Below, piece after piece: positions 48,190-60,980 of a DNA stretch of 64,000 bases (positions are counted from its first letter, which is position 1; every line of letters starts with the position of its first letter). The DNA comes from Marchantia polymorpha subsp. ruderalis (taxonomy: Eukaryota > Streptophyta > Marchantiopsida > Marchantiales > Marchantiaceae): NCBI GenBank assembly GCA_037833965.1, contig AP031352.1, positions 11,388,501 through 11,452,500 on the forward strand, written 5' to 3'. The notes beneath the pieces are model-generated. The model was not told the origin of the DNA and ran no database searches. It saw nothing but the letters and a program-made list of their open reading frames with translations. Both the position numbers and the translations under genes were made by a program.

Positions 48190-51100
48190 ATGGGTTCCGT
48201 TTGCGGCAAGGACCAGCAGGTTTCTCCTAGAGAACTGGAAGAAAGGGTTCAGGTGCCCAATACTTTTTATTGCTTATCGTTCGAATTTGCCCCAAAAATC
48301 TTTCATCATGGTTTTTTTTATTATCCTACAGGATCCTACAGTCTCATTGCAATTAGAGAGACTCTCATCGTTTACTTCATTCAGTGGAGATTAGTACATG
48401 TTCGGTATGATAGATTTGCATAATTAAAGTTGCAATATTTATCAAACAGGTTGTCTTACTTCTGGCTGATGCAATTTAGGCTGAAAGAATTGATCAAAGA
48501 ATACGGAGGGAAACTAAAGCAGATAAGGACGTACCCAAGAAGCTGCTGCTCCTAGGTATGAATCTCCAGGCTCATTTTCCTTCTTCAACTGAAAGTCTTC
48601 TGATAGCTCAAAGCACGTTGGGAAATTGACCGATTCCATGGTCTTGGTCTACATTTCGAAGTAATCCAGGAAATCGTGGACAAGGCCATAAATTTTGCAG
48701 TGGTCAATGGGGCGATTTTATGTAATGGTGATGATGAGAGTAGGCAGATTGTAGATTCAAAATCAATTTCTTCCTTTCGTAGTGTGAGCATTTGGTTGTA
48801 TTTGGCAACAGTTTAAGAAGTCATAGCTTTCAAAGTCTTATGTCGAGCAAAGTGAGTCTCACGATATCATCTTGCTGAGTACATACCTTGAATAGATTAG
48901 ATACCTGGGATGTAGAAGCCCCTCGTATGATGTCTGAAATTTACATGGTAACTGGCTAACAGAACACGCCTTGTTACTGTTGTGATATATATCTATGTCG
49001 TTGTACATCTCTTCAAGTAAACCCTTGAACAACCACCGTCTGTACTCAGGTCATTTCATTAAAAGTACCATCATACACTTGTCGAATGTCAACCAATAGT
49101 AAGCTAGTGGCTGAGAAGTGTCGCCAAAATATGAACTGTATCAGGTTGCTTAAGTAAATACTATTCACTCTTCACGGGTAAAGGTATTTCTAGAATCTGA
49201 CGATGTTTAGAATTTGGCTTTAAACAGGAGCTGGAGAATCAGGAAAATCTACCATTTTTAAGCAGGTATTACTAAACCCGCAGTAAGGTCTGTTTGAGTA
49301 TCGCTGCGCTGTGATGCTTCTTTGTAGATTATGGTTCTTCCCTTAGATCTAATCCCATAATTCCACTCCAGGTTGGATAAATCTCTTGAACCTTGTTGTC
49401 TATCAATCCTAATGGACTCCTACATTATCATATGTCCTCCTCAAAGGGGATGTAATGGCCTTGGTTATTCACAACTATGATCATCTTCTACCTAAACTGG
49501 TAGACTGACTGTTGGTGGTACAACTGCCGCTTACAATCTCCCATAGAAAACGTCGCCTCTAACTGTAATTCCTGTATGCAGATCAAAGTTCTGTTTCAAG
49601 AAGGCTTCGCTGATGGAGAGCGAATTAATTACAAGACTGTAATATACGCGAATGTGTTTCAGTCAATGAAAGTGAGTTTGAAAGCTTGTGGCCTTTAACT
49701 GTTCTTTTTCTAGCCAAAGATTCTATAATGATAGTGGAATGAGGCGATTTGTTGAAAGCGAGTGGATTAACGTTGTGAGTTTCTTGTCACATGGCAGATC
49801 CTTCTTGATGGCCTTCAAGAGTTCGCACAGTCGGATCAGGAGAAGTATACATTGAAGGCTTCAAATAAGGTAGTGAGCTCATCATAAAGATTCCTATTTT
49901 TTGCCACATCGTTGTATTCTGAAGCTTCATTGAAGATTTTAAATGTCAGAGACTCAAAGATTGTACAACCCTGTTATTGTTTTGTTGATGAGCTAGTGTT
50001 CACGTGTTGGAAGGTACAAGTGGGTGAATCACTACGGGTGAAAACAAGAGAGTTGGGTAAAGGCCAAGGAATGGTGGTAAATTAACATTAAGTGTTTCTA
50101 ATCACATTATGTCATGGCTCTTTTCATCAAAGGTCCTCATTATTTTCTTAAATTGAAATGCCAGGCGATTGGGGAAGAACTTGCTGAAGTTGGAGGTAGA
50201 TCAGAGCTTCCATTGCTAACGCAGGATTATGCGAAGAAACTGGAACTACTATGGAAAGATCCTGCTGTTCAGGTATGACTTGTGTACTGAATTGCACCTC
50301 GTGTTCAGCAATGGTGTGTGGGAGAAAGGCATTTATCTCGGTGCTTCATTTGGTACATTTCAGGCAGCCTATGCAAGGGGAAGTGAGCTACAACTACCAA
50401 CTTGTACAGAGTACTTTTGTAATAATTTGCAACGACTTTCACAAATTGATTATGTGCCCTCTCAGGTATGTATATGTTCATTTCTTGTTTATCAATCTTT
50501 TGTTTGACAGTACACATATTTTATGATTTAATGTCCTAATTAAGGCCAGATTGTGCGGATAGGTTCAAATATTGTGATTGGAGTAGTTTAAGATTCATTC
50601 ATGCGTGATATTCTTGGCAGGTTGCAACTTTTCTTAATACATCAAGAACATCCGAAGCAAAAATGCCATTATGTATTTCCTTTCGAAGTAGGACGAAGTC
50701 GCTAGGAATGTGTTTGATGTTCTGAAGGAAAAATACTGGCTGTTTTGTACAATACATCCATATCAGGATGTATTGTACAAACATCGGTCCTTACTGCGTT
50801 GTGCTTGAATAGTTGATTGAGAGGAACATAAAAAATCCTAGAATATTTTTTATCTCATGCATTCATCATTTGATTCACCAGGAAGATGTTCTTTTTGCAC
50901 GAGTGAGGACTTCTGGAATTGTCGAAACAACCTTCAGGTAAGCCTGTTTAATTGTTTCTATTCTTGAGCTCTTTCAGGAATTTGACATTGAAGTCCTCTT
51001 GCTTGAGTGTCTGATTGTGAACAGAATGTATCATCCTGAGGTAAGCTGTTATTGCATGAACCCTTGGTTTCAAGTGGGTGTACAGGAATCCTGATAAATT

Positions 51101-52944
51101 ATAGGTTTCAACTGTAAAAAAGTAGGAGGATTTCTGGATAACCTACATTTTAAGAAATAATAAATTTTTGAATACCTGCATCTACTAGAAATACCTTTTT
51201 GGATATCATGACAGTTGTACAAAACTTGTTAATCCGGTCGGCAGATGACTAGGTACCCCTTTTCTAAAGCCTCTGCAGTTTCTATAAATCTTGAGTGGAC
51301 GTTTCCATAGAATATTTTTTATCATATCTATTTTACTATTTCTGTAATTTTCTATTCAAATGGTATGTGATCAATTGGTAAAATCATAAGACGCGAAGGT
51401 CTTGTCTGTGAGATTTTAACCCTGTTTAAGATGTCTAGTATTGCATTGAATCTTAATAAGTGGTTCGAATTTCATTTCAGGCCAGGCAGATCTGATTTGT
51501 ACAAGCTTTATGACGTTGGAGGTCAACGGAATGAAAGAAAGAAGTGGATACATCTTTTTGAGGGTGTAACAGCTGTCATATTTTGTGCTGCACTTAGTGA
51601 GTAAGCACCAAGAGCCTCGAAATCCCCGCGTGCAACTTTTTTAAGCTCAATTAAGGTTATTGATCAGAATGTTTTTCACGGGAACCTTAAGAATTTTTCA
51701 TCTTTGCTAGCTGTGAGTTTTAGTCATTGATTTTTAGTAGACTTCTCACCCTGAAGCTGTGGCATTCTCCACAGATACGATCAGACGCTTTCTGAGGATG
51801 AAAATACCAACCGTATGGTGGAAGCGAGAGATTTGTTTGATTGGGTGTTAAAGCAGTCATGTTTTAAGGTCCGATCTAATACACCTACACTGTTAAAACT
51901 TTAGGGTCAATGTTATTAATATCTGTATCATAGTGGCTCTTAGAAATATATGAGGTGTAATGGAAAGCATATAGGAGAAAGAATGTCGTAAGTATGCGAT
52001 TCAGTTGGATTTTCTCCTCTTTTTGCTAAAATGGGACTGAATGTCGAAGATTTTTTTTCGTGGTATCGGGTGCAGGAAACCTCGTTCTTACTTTTTCTGA
52101 ACAAGTTCGACTTATTTGAACAAAAGATTCACAAGGTACATATATCATCGTTTATCGTGATCAATATGCCATTCAACACTTAACCATGTGATATCAAGAG
52201 ACTGTACTCAAGTTAATGATCGATTTCCATTTACAGTTATTTTATTAATCTAGAACAGTAATTGGGGCGTGAGCTCAGAATTGTCAATTCGTACTTGCTC
52301 ATGCTCATTTCTCATTTCTATATTTTCGTGGTATTTTGCTGGGAAGCAGAACTTCAACAATACATACATGATCATCGAAGACACTAACCGCAGTATTGTC
52401 AATTGCTCAGGTGCCTTTGAGTGTTTGTGAATGGTTTAGTGATTATAAACCCGTCTCGACAGGACGAGCTGAGGTCTCACATGCCTATCAGTAAGTTGAA
52501 GAGCCTAAATTGGTTGCATGATGGATTCTTGCTGATGTTGTCATTTCCTTGTGGACTGCTATGCTTTTTCAGTGTCGTGGTAGGCTTACGATGCAAATGA
52601 GATGCTTGCTTGTAAGTAGATATTTCGATCTCAATCTCACACTTGAAGAAGTGGCTCTGTGAAAAGCATACTCTGAAACTATTGCTAGCAGTAGAAGTGC
52701 AATCAATTTACTCTACTGAGAATGGGTTCCAATCCACTTTCCGCTTTCGTTGATCGTATTATTCAGGTACGTTGAGAAAAAGTTCAGGGAGGTATTTCAC
52801 AAGAACACGAATGCTGGAAATGTAAGGAGGGTGTTCCAAGTGTACAGAACTACTGCCGTTGACAAAACGCTGGTTGAAAAGACGTTCAACTTGGTAGATG
52901 AAGCGCTCACTCGAGAGCTACTGAGCAGAGGTGGTTTCATTTGA
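48190..52944 (+). CDS. GPA1: Canonical heterotrimeric G-protein alpha subunit (GPA1-type)
   Basis: Thirteen exons, all in phase: 48190-48252, 48480-48555, 49228-49265, 49582-49671, 49798-49869, 50165-50272, 50364-50465, 50882-50937, 51481-51600, 51775-51868, 52076-52135, 52411-52490, 52767-52944 (378 residues; plant GPA1 is about 383). The start MGSVC offers N-myristoylation at Gly2 and palmitoylation at Cys5. All guanine-nucleotide elements are intact: P-loop GAGESGKST, switch [13 protein letters not shown] with its GTPase arginine, switch [14 protein letters not shown] with the catalytic glutamine, NKFD, and the TCAT-like YRTTAVD. The helical domain lies at residues about 75-185. The protein acts at the plasma membrane with G-beta-gamma. 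The C-terminus ends GGFI where angiosperms have AGLL-like ends. Confidence 0.96.
50744..50781. repeat. Inverted repeat in G-alpha intron 7
   Basis: TTTGTACAATACATCC, a 6-base spacer and the exact reverse complement. It lies in the 416-base intron between exons 7 and 8. Confidence 0.8.
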
Positions 52945-55900
52945 TTCGCGACATCGTCCAACACTTTTGGATCCACTGCTTCTGGGAAGACTTGGACTGC
53001 TCTGCTTTCAACGATTGATTGGATTCAGGATGATTTTCTTCGAAGAAGGCATCTCTTTTCCAGCCTGCTACTCTGCATCCGCCGGTTGTACATCTGATCC
53101 ACTGGAGGATAATCTAGTGTCTCAGGCTGGTTGTGAAGTCGTTTGAGAATTGGAGATGGAACCACACAGCAACAGCATGTAGATTGCGAATGTGGAGATG
53201 GTTCACCCATATTGTAAACTGGCACTACACCTGACGCCACTTGTAACTAGATGATACGGGGTCATTCGAAGGTGATGCGAGTGATATTTGACTGTAGAAG
53301 AAATATGCCTCAGCAGATCCTACAATGCAATTTAAAAATGTAAGAAGTCTCCCAGATATTGCGAGCTTCTGTAACGTGGTAGGACCATTCCTCAAGGATA
53401 AGGCTTGTCATCCTACACTGCATAGAACTCTCTAGACTCTTGCCTTCTGTAGTCAAGAGTGGTATCAAGAGCAGTTGATTGGTTTCTTTACGTCTTTTCC
53501 CATAGGAAGGACGAAATTGTTGTGGGCTTACACTTGCTTGTCGTAAAACTTTCTGGTCATCCAACCAGATTCCTTCTGCGGATTTTAGGTTGTGTAGACT
53601 AAGGACTTCGAGCGACAGGACTGCTCCAACCTAACGTGAACGTGAACAAGGATTGAGTGCATGGTTACGACTGTCACTGACAGCCAAATGTCGGGGTCCA
53701 GAGAAGGAAGACTGAGAAACCAGACACGTCAAGTGCATGCAATCGAAACAGGAGGTTCTTCGTCGACCACGAACTGAATTCTAGAGTGGAGATATGGCAA
53801 TTTCACCCTTGCCCACGTTGAGTTTGTTACATTGTGAAGTCTGCCATAATCTCGCATTTTGGTCTTTAGAACCCTGTGGGGAAGATAATCTCTTCGGAAA
53901 TTTGATCACTTCAAAATTCGCCTTAGCTCCAGGATGATTTTTCGAGTTTTTCACTTGATATCCGCGACCTCTCAGTTCATTACCTGTGCTAAATACATTG
54001 CATCCAAGCTCGGCAGGGTGGAGCCGTCTCGAGAGAACTAGTGAACAACCTTAGGTGCGACGAGCGGATCCCACCATGCCCCACATCTACCCGACATCAT
54101 TATGCAACGTCGTGGAGGGTTTGACACTTATCAAGTGGTAGACATTGTTAGGGACTTTGCCTTGAGACCAGACGTAGAGAGCTGACGAGACAGAGAAGAC
54201 ATCAAACATCAGTGTAGATTTACGAGGGCTTGAAAAATGAGAGCAGATTTTGATCCCAGTTAGGTGTTCTCTTTTAATCAGGAAATACTGCCAGGAAAGC
54301 AATGCCTGGCAAGATAGTGGTGAAATCAGGCCTCAGTCAGTCACCAAATGCCTTTTGATACGAATCGTACCTCAGTCATGATGGACCATTGTGCACGACC
54401 AGCATCCATCTAGCTTTACACGCTTCCATCATGCGTGTTATGCTCTCGGCCGATGAATGTTGTCTCACCTGAGTGACATACAGAAGGAGTGTGGTCCTGC
54501 GCTGCTGGCACCGTACAAAGTTGCAAGCGACGTCTGCAGAGCTATGTAGGCATGAATGACGAAACCAAGAAGAAGTGACGATGGCCTCAGACTGAACCAT
54601 GGAAAAGTGAAGTTGCCTATGGAAGTGTGCCAAACTAGTGCATTGCGGCTTTTACGCCTCATGTGGTTCCTCAGCAACGAACTACTCGTTAAGTGGTCCA
54701 GTCATCACCGTGAGAGTTCGCTATGATGATTGGACCTTGACGTTGACTGGGGCTTGAAAAATGTGCACCGGACCTTTGTTAACGTGGATGCCATCGTATG
54801 ATGCCCATGGATCAATTGTACGTCTGTCATTTCCTACTGCATGCATGCTACAATCATTTTCCACAGCCACCCTTCTTGATTATCTGATACACGAAAGTAC
54901 AGTAAAAATCATTGGAAGCTTGTGAGGGAAAAGTGGCCCCAACTCTCCACTCTTCCAAAAGAATGAGGGAGAGAAACAATCCTGGCAAATCCGTATTTTC
55001 AGGCTGTCTGGAACTTATGATTCAAACGCGTTTGAACGAAACGAATCATATCCTTACCTTTTGCTGTAGGTCCAAAGTCCTACGTTGCCTAACAACACTT
55101 GGAAGCTTTTGCAGTTCCATCCATGTAGGCTCACCTGTGCAAGGTGGGGACAATGATGCTCAATTGTGTCGTGGAAGGTGAATGTTAGCCTGGGAATTTC
55201 CCAGGGCTTCCACTTCTCTTCTGGGTATACTGTCAAGGGTCTGTGTATACCCTTTTAACTGTTTGTTCTTCCCAGTTTTGGTCAGATTGCTACTTTCCAA
55301 GTTGACTTGGTCTCACACCATGGCACTGGGTTCTCAGAAGCAACCACTTATAATTACAGTGGGTCTCTCGAAACACTGGAGGAACTACAATAATTGCTGG
55401 CGGGTAGGAACCGTAACGATATGGAGGGGGGCTTTTACACAACAAAGTGACAGTAGTCTTGAGTCCATAGAGGCGAGAACACTTGTATGCCTACCTAGTG
55501 CCTGTACGACTGGTCAGAACTAAATCTCTTTTGCAAATTCTGCATCCCACGCCATTTAGTAGTTCCTCTTACTGAATCTGGGTTCAGGAAGTGCTGCGAG
55601 GGAATATAGTTTCGTACATACAGTCACTCACACACACTTCCTGTGTGAATTATAATTGGCGGCTGGAATCGCGACATTGTCATTGGCTTCCCTCTCAGAA
55701 AACCTTCGTACCCATCTCAGTCGAGAGGAAACAGCGAGGTGAGGTTCTGATCTCCATCCTTATCATTTTTTAATCTATGATATGGCTCTCGACTTTCAAC
55801 AGCCGGCTTCTGAAGACTGCTGCCCCCATAAGTAGGAACAGAAATCGTCACAGTTATCACAAGATGGGATTCTATTCATTTGGTTCTCTAGTAAGACTCC

Positions 55901-58900
55901 TCTTATCTTGGACACAACAGTCCACGCAGCTCCAGGGATGCCAGGCATGTCCATCTGGGACGACTTTAATTACAACAGAGGAGCTTTAAGGCTGACTGAT
56001 GGCACTTTTACGCGATCTGTGATGATTGGGTAATCTGCACTGGTTGGTGGAAGAGCCAGTGCTGTATGCACAGTGCATGCTGCCGAATGTGAAGGCAATT
56101 TCAGCTTTTCAGTGGAAGTCTGTCCACTGAGCCTCGGATCTGCAATTGAGGCAAATAAAAGCCAAAAGCAATAATTGCAATGTAAAAATAATGGGTGGGA
56201 CGAGAACAATCGAAGTTGGAGCAAGAGTGACAAATGACTGGAGGAACACGCCCTTTCATTATAGCTACACAGACCTTTAGGATATCTCACAGTTCAGTAC
56301 TACCAAACAGTGTACAGCATTTCACTGGAGCGAGATTATTTGACGCTGGACTTCATCTACTTGCCCGCTGTGCATGCCCATCCGGATTCTGTACGTGACG
56401 TTTTCGTCAAATTCCAAGCCTCATCCAAAAAGCCGGAGATGGACCTCGGCTAAAGGAAATGACCGAACGGCATGAGCTCGATCGAGCTTTGCTTGATGAG
56501 CATTTCACGACCGGCAGCCCCATCGCCTGCTCAAATAATATAGTATAGCAGTATGCTCGTAGCAAATAATAAAGCAGTAGATATAAAAAATATTCGTTCT
56601 TGATTCTGGTCATAAAGAGGACGTTTGTGACAGGTACAAGGAAGAGAAACAGTTTCATAGGTACGCAACATATTTCGCTGTAGACGGATTTATGAGAGCA
56701 CACTGAAATGACCTCGAGAGGGGCATCGAAGGAAATAATCCATGATATAATGGACTGCAATGGAGTACGTTCGAAAATTACTCATTTCAAATAAACCGGG
56801 CTTGCTACCATAAGTTTTGCACGGTTGATATGAGCAGGTGGATGGAAAACATAATGGGTTGATATGGAAGAAAGTTTCAACAAGAGCTCTCTTGAAAGAG
56901 CCAAGAAAATCGTTTTTTCATTTTAATTTTCAAGACCAAAACTGTGGAGGAAATGGTAGATAGCCGAAAGAAAAGGTGAATTTTTCAGGAACCGTAAGTG
57001 GTGCTCCTGTTATAGATACAAATATTTTACTTGATTGTCGTAGAAATGTCACGAAATGGGCCCACTGTGAAATCCACTAATCTATACTGTGCATTGCACG
57101 AATCGTTAGCTCCATGGCATGGCATGGTATCCACTGAGGCGTCACAGAATGTATGACCTTGCAATACTGCGGAGAACAAGAGCGCCAACAACGGGCAGAA
57201 GAGGATTCTGGACACTGACGCAGCTACTGTAAGGCATGACAACGATGAATGATCGTTGTTCATGGCGATCGTGATTCTGGCTTATGAATCGTATCTGCTA
57301 TGACTGCACTGCACGCGAGAAGCATCTAGCACCAAGATGTTGAGTGGGTCATCAATTGGCTTGCTCTGGTCCTTAAATTCCCGTATTTAGTTCTGGAATC
57401 CGGGCAACGAGTAGCCAACATTGCGAGACGCTGACCATTTCGATGTTGAGATTGGAATTATTGGAGCCGAGAAGCAAGTCACATGACAGTCGTCTCTCTA
57501 AGAGTGCAGCAAGCCCGGGGGAAAACCCGAGAAAATTGCAAATCTCGTCAACTGCAATAAACTCCAGATAACTTTATATAAGCAATTGTTCATTATGCAC
57601 ATGCCGGGCAACCAGTAGTTGGTAAATTGCAGACTCTGCAAACCATGGTTCATTGTCCTTATTTCGATTCTTAGGATGATTACTAAAAATCCCACGATCC
57701 GGATTTTGAATTTTCCACAAATTCAAGTTGAAAGTCTCTTGGAAAGGCCAACCTAGACACGAGTAGTTTGACGATAATGATGGATAAATCAGGAGGTTAA
57801 GATGGGACAGAGCCCCAGAGGGCAAATGATTTATATGTTAAATGCGCGTCCGAAAAATCATCACTAGCATGAATTCTAATAAGAATATACAATTTGACTC
57901 AATTTCGCCAACGAGAATGATACCCTGTGTAGGCTACTAAAGTATAATACTACTACTTATATCGAAGTAACAAAGAGTGCACCTTCTCAATAATCATTTA
58001 CTTTGAAATTTTGCTATGGTGTTTTGTGTCCACTAAGGTTTGATTGCAACTATAAAACCTATCGCTAACAAATAACGTCCGTACGTCTAACAAAGGGAGC
58101 TACTCCCACGTTACAATAAGAGAGTAGACTGTAGTTCCAGTCTCAAGTTCCTGATTTTTGCAAGCGTGATCATGCACAACACAGTTCAAAGATCGAACGA
58201 GCTTTTATTTTTAATCATTTGGGTTTTGGATCTTGCATCGTGTACCATCCCTCTGATTGGACGGATCTCAGTCTGGACCTGGTCACCTCGAATGCTTTCA
58301 TAGTTACACTCGGTGTCCACCATTTTTAGGTGGACTATTTCCTGGATAACCACAGCCATATCCTCTATATACACAATTGCGGATGTGATTGCATCGCAGT
58401 CTGGTAGAATGAACCCTGAGTCAAATAATGCTTTGTGATCATGCTCCCCAAGATGTTGAAGAAGATGAAATCAGTAGGACTCATAAATGGAGCCATCAAA
58501 TATGTTACACATACGCTCTTTTGACTTCTCGAATCTCACGGTGATCTACATCTGTCAGAAATACAAGTTCACTACATCGTGTAAGATTTTTGTCCGATTT
58601 TCTACACTGGATGGCATCGAGCACTGTATCCGGGCGGGCAGTGGTGAAAGACATAAGTAGCACCAGTGACATGAAAGAGCTGATAACTCGATGTGACATG
58701 AAAAGTATTTGCCCCCAGGGGCCATGCGTAACTGTCTATAATAGCAAGACATGATCTATCACAGTTAAATTGGGCATACTGAATGTGACACAGATTCACG
58801 TTCGTCTCTAATTCAGGGAGTTGTATAAATTCAGTCATGAGTCAAAAGAGGAGCCCATGCGTGATTAAGTTGAAGGAGATGGGGACGAAAAACAACTTTC

Positions 58901-59002
58901 TGGTCTAAAGAAATAGGTTTAGTGGTCTTTATGGTAAGTCTTGTGACATTCGGATTAGAAAGGAGGGCAGCACAACATATAACAAATAATGTAGCAAAAT
59001 GA
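52945..59002. other. Six-kilobase region without recognised genes
   Basis: It starts with the 3' UTR of the G-alpha gene. The rest contains short open frames on both strands, none with a family motif and none that could be joined into a gene. No transposon termini or RNA genes were identified. A lowly conserved gene could still be hidden here. Confidence 0.4.
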
Positions 59003-59118
59003 TGTTGACATTGCTAGTGTTAACCACTATCAAGTGTAATCGCCGTGAGTCACATCTATCTAACACCATGATGTTGGATTTTTTATTCACATTTAATGCA
59101 TTGATGTAAATCCCAACA
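59003..59118 (+). mobile_element. Short LTR (116 bp) of a TRIM/Copia-like retrotransposon
   Basis: It begins TGTTG and ends CAACA, the canonical inverted LTR ends. It is followed after two bases by TGGTATCAGAGC (59121-59132), the primer-binding site complementary to initiator tRNA-Met used by plant Copia and TRIM elements. The small size favours a TRIM. No matching 3' LTR was found in the window. Confidence 0.65.
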
Positions 59119-59161
59119 ATTGGTATCAGAGCAATGAAAATTTCATTGCTTTGATACCAAT
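59119..59161. repeat. 43-bp palindrome containing a retrotransposon primer-binding site
   Basis: The arms 59119-59139 (ATTGGTATCAGAGCAATGAA and one more base) and 59141-59161 are reverse complements with one mismatch and a 1-base centre. Each arm holds a version of the tRNA-Met primer-binding site, one per strand. Confidence 0.85.
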
Positions 59162-59311
59162 GGTTGAGAATTGCATCCACACTTGTTCATGTCGTTGCTT
59201 CTCTCTTGCCGTCGAAAGTTGATCAAGCAGAAATTTGAATCAAGGATAGTCCGTGAAAATCATCGAGTTATCATGATTAACCGAAACACAACAATCAAGG
59301 GCCTTGGTTCA

Positions 59312-59331
59312 TGTATTAGCTCTAGAATTAC
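59312..59331 (-). other. Short antisense match to a conserved 18S rRNA segment
   Basis: TGTATTAGCTCTAGAATTAC is the reverse complement of the universally conserved 18S block GTAATTCTAGAGCTAATACA. The flanks do not match 18S, so only about 20 bases are shared. It lies 150 bases after the retrotransposon primer-binding site. It is not a functional rRNA. Confidence 0.4.
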
Positions 59332-59339
59332 CCTGTTGC

Positions 59340-60050
59340 TGTCGTTGCCGGCGGTGATGACCATGTTTTGTGCCTCGGAAATTCTGTCGGGCCGTCAGGA
59401 GTTCGGAGTGCCAAGATTCGGATTTCGGAGCCTGAAGGAGTTCCACTCGGGTCGACCGAGAAGTAGTACAGGTAGTCGAAGTCAAAACGGATGCCCTCGG
59501 CTTTGTGTTCGGCTCGCCGAATCAATGTTGCAGCGACGAGGCGCCCTGCATTCGCTTCAGGCACTGCGTGGTGAGGAGGAAAAAATCCTCGCTGGAGCTC
59601 GAGCCATCGCTGTGCTGCAATCGGTGATCTCGTCGAAGCTCATGTACGAGCTCACGAAGGCGTGCGAGTGAGCGACACGCACCGCAGTTCCGAACCTCTG
59701 CCACGCCTCCAGGTTGCTCGAGGCGTCGAAGTCTCCCAAGTAGCAGTACTCGGACCCGCTGATTCCTCCATCGCATCCCTCAACCATGTGCAGGCTAAAC
59801 TCCAGCAGCTGCACGACCAAAATCGACGGATGGAGCGAGCAAACACGCTCGCTCGTCGTCCCCTGCACCATTCCAGCACTCAATCCCGACAGTGAGAGCA
59901 AGAATTACCTCCGGAAGTAGTAGCCCCATCGTTCGAAACCCTTCAGCTCCACCCAAAACCCCATCAGCTCAGCCCGATTCGACGAGGCGGAATGGCAATC
60001 TTCCCGGCCCTAGAAATTCCGCACCCCGCGTTGGCATAGCTGCATCCCGA
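59340..60050 (+). other. GC-rich coding-like island, unrecognised, probably a broken gene
   Basis: This island stands out from AT-rich surroundings. One frame reads LQALRGEEEKILAGARAIAV and on to YELTKACE before a stop at 59669-59671. A second frame, overlapping that end, continues SSIASLNHVQAKLQQLHDQN with coiled-coil character to 59895. A single frameshift near 59665 would join them. No family was recognised. An overlapping minus-strand frame (59557-59901) is an alternative. It may be a retro-copied or captured gene fragment. Confidence 0.3.
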
Positions 60051-60071
60051 TTGATTGCCGGAGGTATCTAT

Positions 60072-60329
60072 GGGCACGGCTCGGCTAGCCGGCTAATATT
60101 TTTTGTTAGCCGATAAATATTGCCACCTCTATCCGAGGCCGAAAGTTAATCCTAAATTAGGATTGAATTCCCGTTTTCGACCGATTATTTACTCAAAATT
60201 ATCCAATAAATGTTTATTTTAGCCGAAAATTTCGGTTGATTGCATTTTCGGGCTATTGCCGAAAAATTAGAGGCCCTGGCCGGCAAACCGCTTGTATCGG
60301 CTAGCCGAAAGTTAGCCGGCTACGTGCCC
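60072..60329. mobile_element. Fold-back (MITE-like) element, about 258 bp
   Basis: The left module 60072-60131 runs from GGGCACGG through TAGCCGGCTAA to GCCACCTCTA. The right module 60268-60329 is an imperfect reverse complement, from TAGAGGCC through TTAGCCGGCTA to CGTGCCC. The centre also contains GCCGAAA repeats. GCCACCTCTA is reminiscent of hAT termini. No target duplication was found. Confidence 0.5.
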
Positions 60330-60980
60330 TTCCCGAGCCGGAGGCGGGGACGTTGGAAGAAAAACGCTACTGGAGACCAACAGTCTGGATCATCTGGAAT
60401 CGAAGATGAGTACCGTTAGATGAAGACATTTGACCGTTTGACCCCGAACATTTTTTCATTCAACCAGTTCTAATTATAATTTCAAGTGTTTGTATTAATG
60501 AGATTGCGGTCACTAAATTTAGGGGAACAAGGTGATCAAACTAAATCTAGGGGAACATAGTAGGACATAGGTAAATTGATGGAAATGATGACAATCTATT
60601 TTGGGAAAGACACAAGTGAAGAAAACTTCAAGGCCGAAACCACCACATTCATAGACGATTAGAAAAATATCCAGAAATATACAGTGAGTATAATCATATT
60701 TCATTTGGTCGGCTGTTCCGTGTTAATTAAATATTGTTATGAATGTCTTTTACATTTATTGTCGTGTAACATTAGAAGATTAAATCCATTGCATTAGCGG
60801 GAAACATCTCCAAGCTTTGTCCTCCAACCTGACTGTTACTGCTCTTTCGACTTTTTAATGTACTAGAGTCTGCCGAAGAGAAAAGTTATATGTTGCTTCA
60901 ATGATACTTGTGGTTATATCGTGAAGCCGTTCAAGCTCTTCAGCCCGTCCAAGTTGCTGGACATTCTATTGCATCACTCC

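Noticed and set aside
51360-51420. tRNA-like segment (CAATTGGTAAAATCATAAGA with an AAGAC/GTCTT stem)
   Set aside because: The anticodon loop would have six bases, the T-loop GTTCRAATC is absent, no acceptor stem closes, and it lies within an intron of the G-alpha gene.
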